From Sphingomonas sp. (GTDB lineage Bacteria > Pseudomonadota > Alphaproteobacteria > Sphingomonadales > Sphingomonadaceae): a stretch of 64,000 nt of DNA. Location: assembly GCF_019635515.1 (NCBI RefSeq), contig NZ_JAHBZI010000002.1, positions 537,664 through 601,663 of the forward strand, in the 5' to 3' direction. Every line of letters starts with the position of its first letter. Position 1 is the stretch's first letter. A model generated the notes under the pieces. It had not been told where the DNA came from, searched no databases, and saw nothing but the letters and a program-made list of their open reading frames with translations. Positions 63,998-64,000 of the stretch are shown piece by piece. The position numbers and the translations under genes are program-made.

Positions 63998-64000
63998 GGG

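Larger units (their letters stand above)
20177..64000. mobile_element. Integrated genomic island (left end; right end beyond the window)
   Basis: The left boundary is the tRNA-Thr 3' remnant followed by a tyrosine integrase. From here on the genes are accessory: arsenic and copper resistance, defence proteins, an SOS mutagenesis cassette. No second copy of the tRNA 3' sequence is visible up to 64000, so the element would exceed 43 kb if all of this is one insertion. No conjugation or phage structural genes are seen in this part. Several stacked insertions remain possible. Confidence 0.6.

Noticed and set aside
1..64000. CRISPR array or intact tRNA/rRNA genes
   Set aside because: No regularly spaced repeats and no complete tRNA or rRNA found; only the tRNA-Thr 3' half at 20177.
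20223..64000. Second attachment site (right end of the island) within the window
   Set aside because: The tRNA-Thr 3' sequence was not found again on either strand up to 64000.

Overview
The window looks like chromosomal DNA of a high-GC alphaproteobacterium, most likely a sphingomonad. The basis is a MipZ-type division ATPase, an alphaproteobacterial LexA operator (GAAC-N7-GAAC), an ImuA-ImuB-DnaE2 cassette, a HutF-type histidine pathway, and gene families typical of Sphingomonadaceae. No 16S rRNA or other species marker is present, so this is inference.

Positions 1 to about 20,100 read as ordinary chromosome. They hold a small membrane protein, a MAPEG protein, a Sel1-repeat protein, panC, mipZ, a J-domain protein and a phosphomanno/phosphoglucomutase. 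A complete histidine-utilisation locus follows (hutC-hutF facing hutI-hutH-hutG-hutU, with a HutC-type palindrome between them). Next come a membrane-anchored winged-helix regulator, a methyltransferase, a glutathione-dependent formaldehyde detoxification operon (adhC, VOC protein, fghA, FAD reductase), a GumN/TraB protein, a DUF1440-type protein and a DnaQ-fold exonuclease.

At 20,177-20,222 lies the 3' half of a tRNA-Thr(GGU) gene, followed by a tyrosine integrase. This marks the left end of an integrated element whose other end is not seen in the window. Its cargo, in order: an arsenic module (fused double ArsC, Acr3, ArsN2-like acetyltransferase, ArsH, DUF47-like protein, ArsR); a large copper module (PepSY protein, DUF305 protein, cytochrome c, CopB, CopA, a CnrYXH-like sigma/anti-sigma/sensor trio, CopC, CopD, methyltransferase, copper P-type ATPase, CueR, small secreted proteins, CusCBA and CusF-like); a cluster of uncharacterised proteins, three of which carry HEPN-type R-X4-6-H motifs; DNA-damage genes (a divergent pair of SRAP proteins under a LexA box); a PIN-like protein and unknown genes; a Sir2-APAZ/short-Argonaute (SPARSA) defence pair; a LexA-controlled imuA-imuB-dnaE2 cassette in which imuB is broken; and a phosphoribosyltransferase-fold protein at the right edge.

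The element combines metal resistance, anti-phage defence and SOS mutagenesis/repair. The best candidate for something undescribed is the HEPN cluster at 45.8-48.7 kb. Also notable are a cloverleaf-like inverted-repeat element next to panC, the active/inactive SRAP pair sharing one SOS operator, an excisionase-like domain fused to the integrase, an in-frame fusion of two unrelated arsenate reductases, and the loss of the little-finger region of ImuB.
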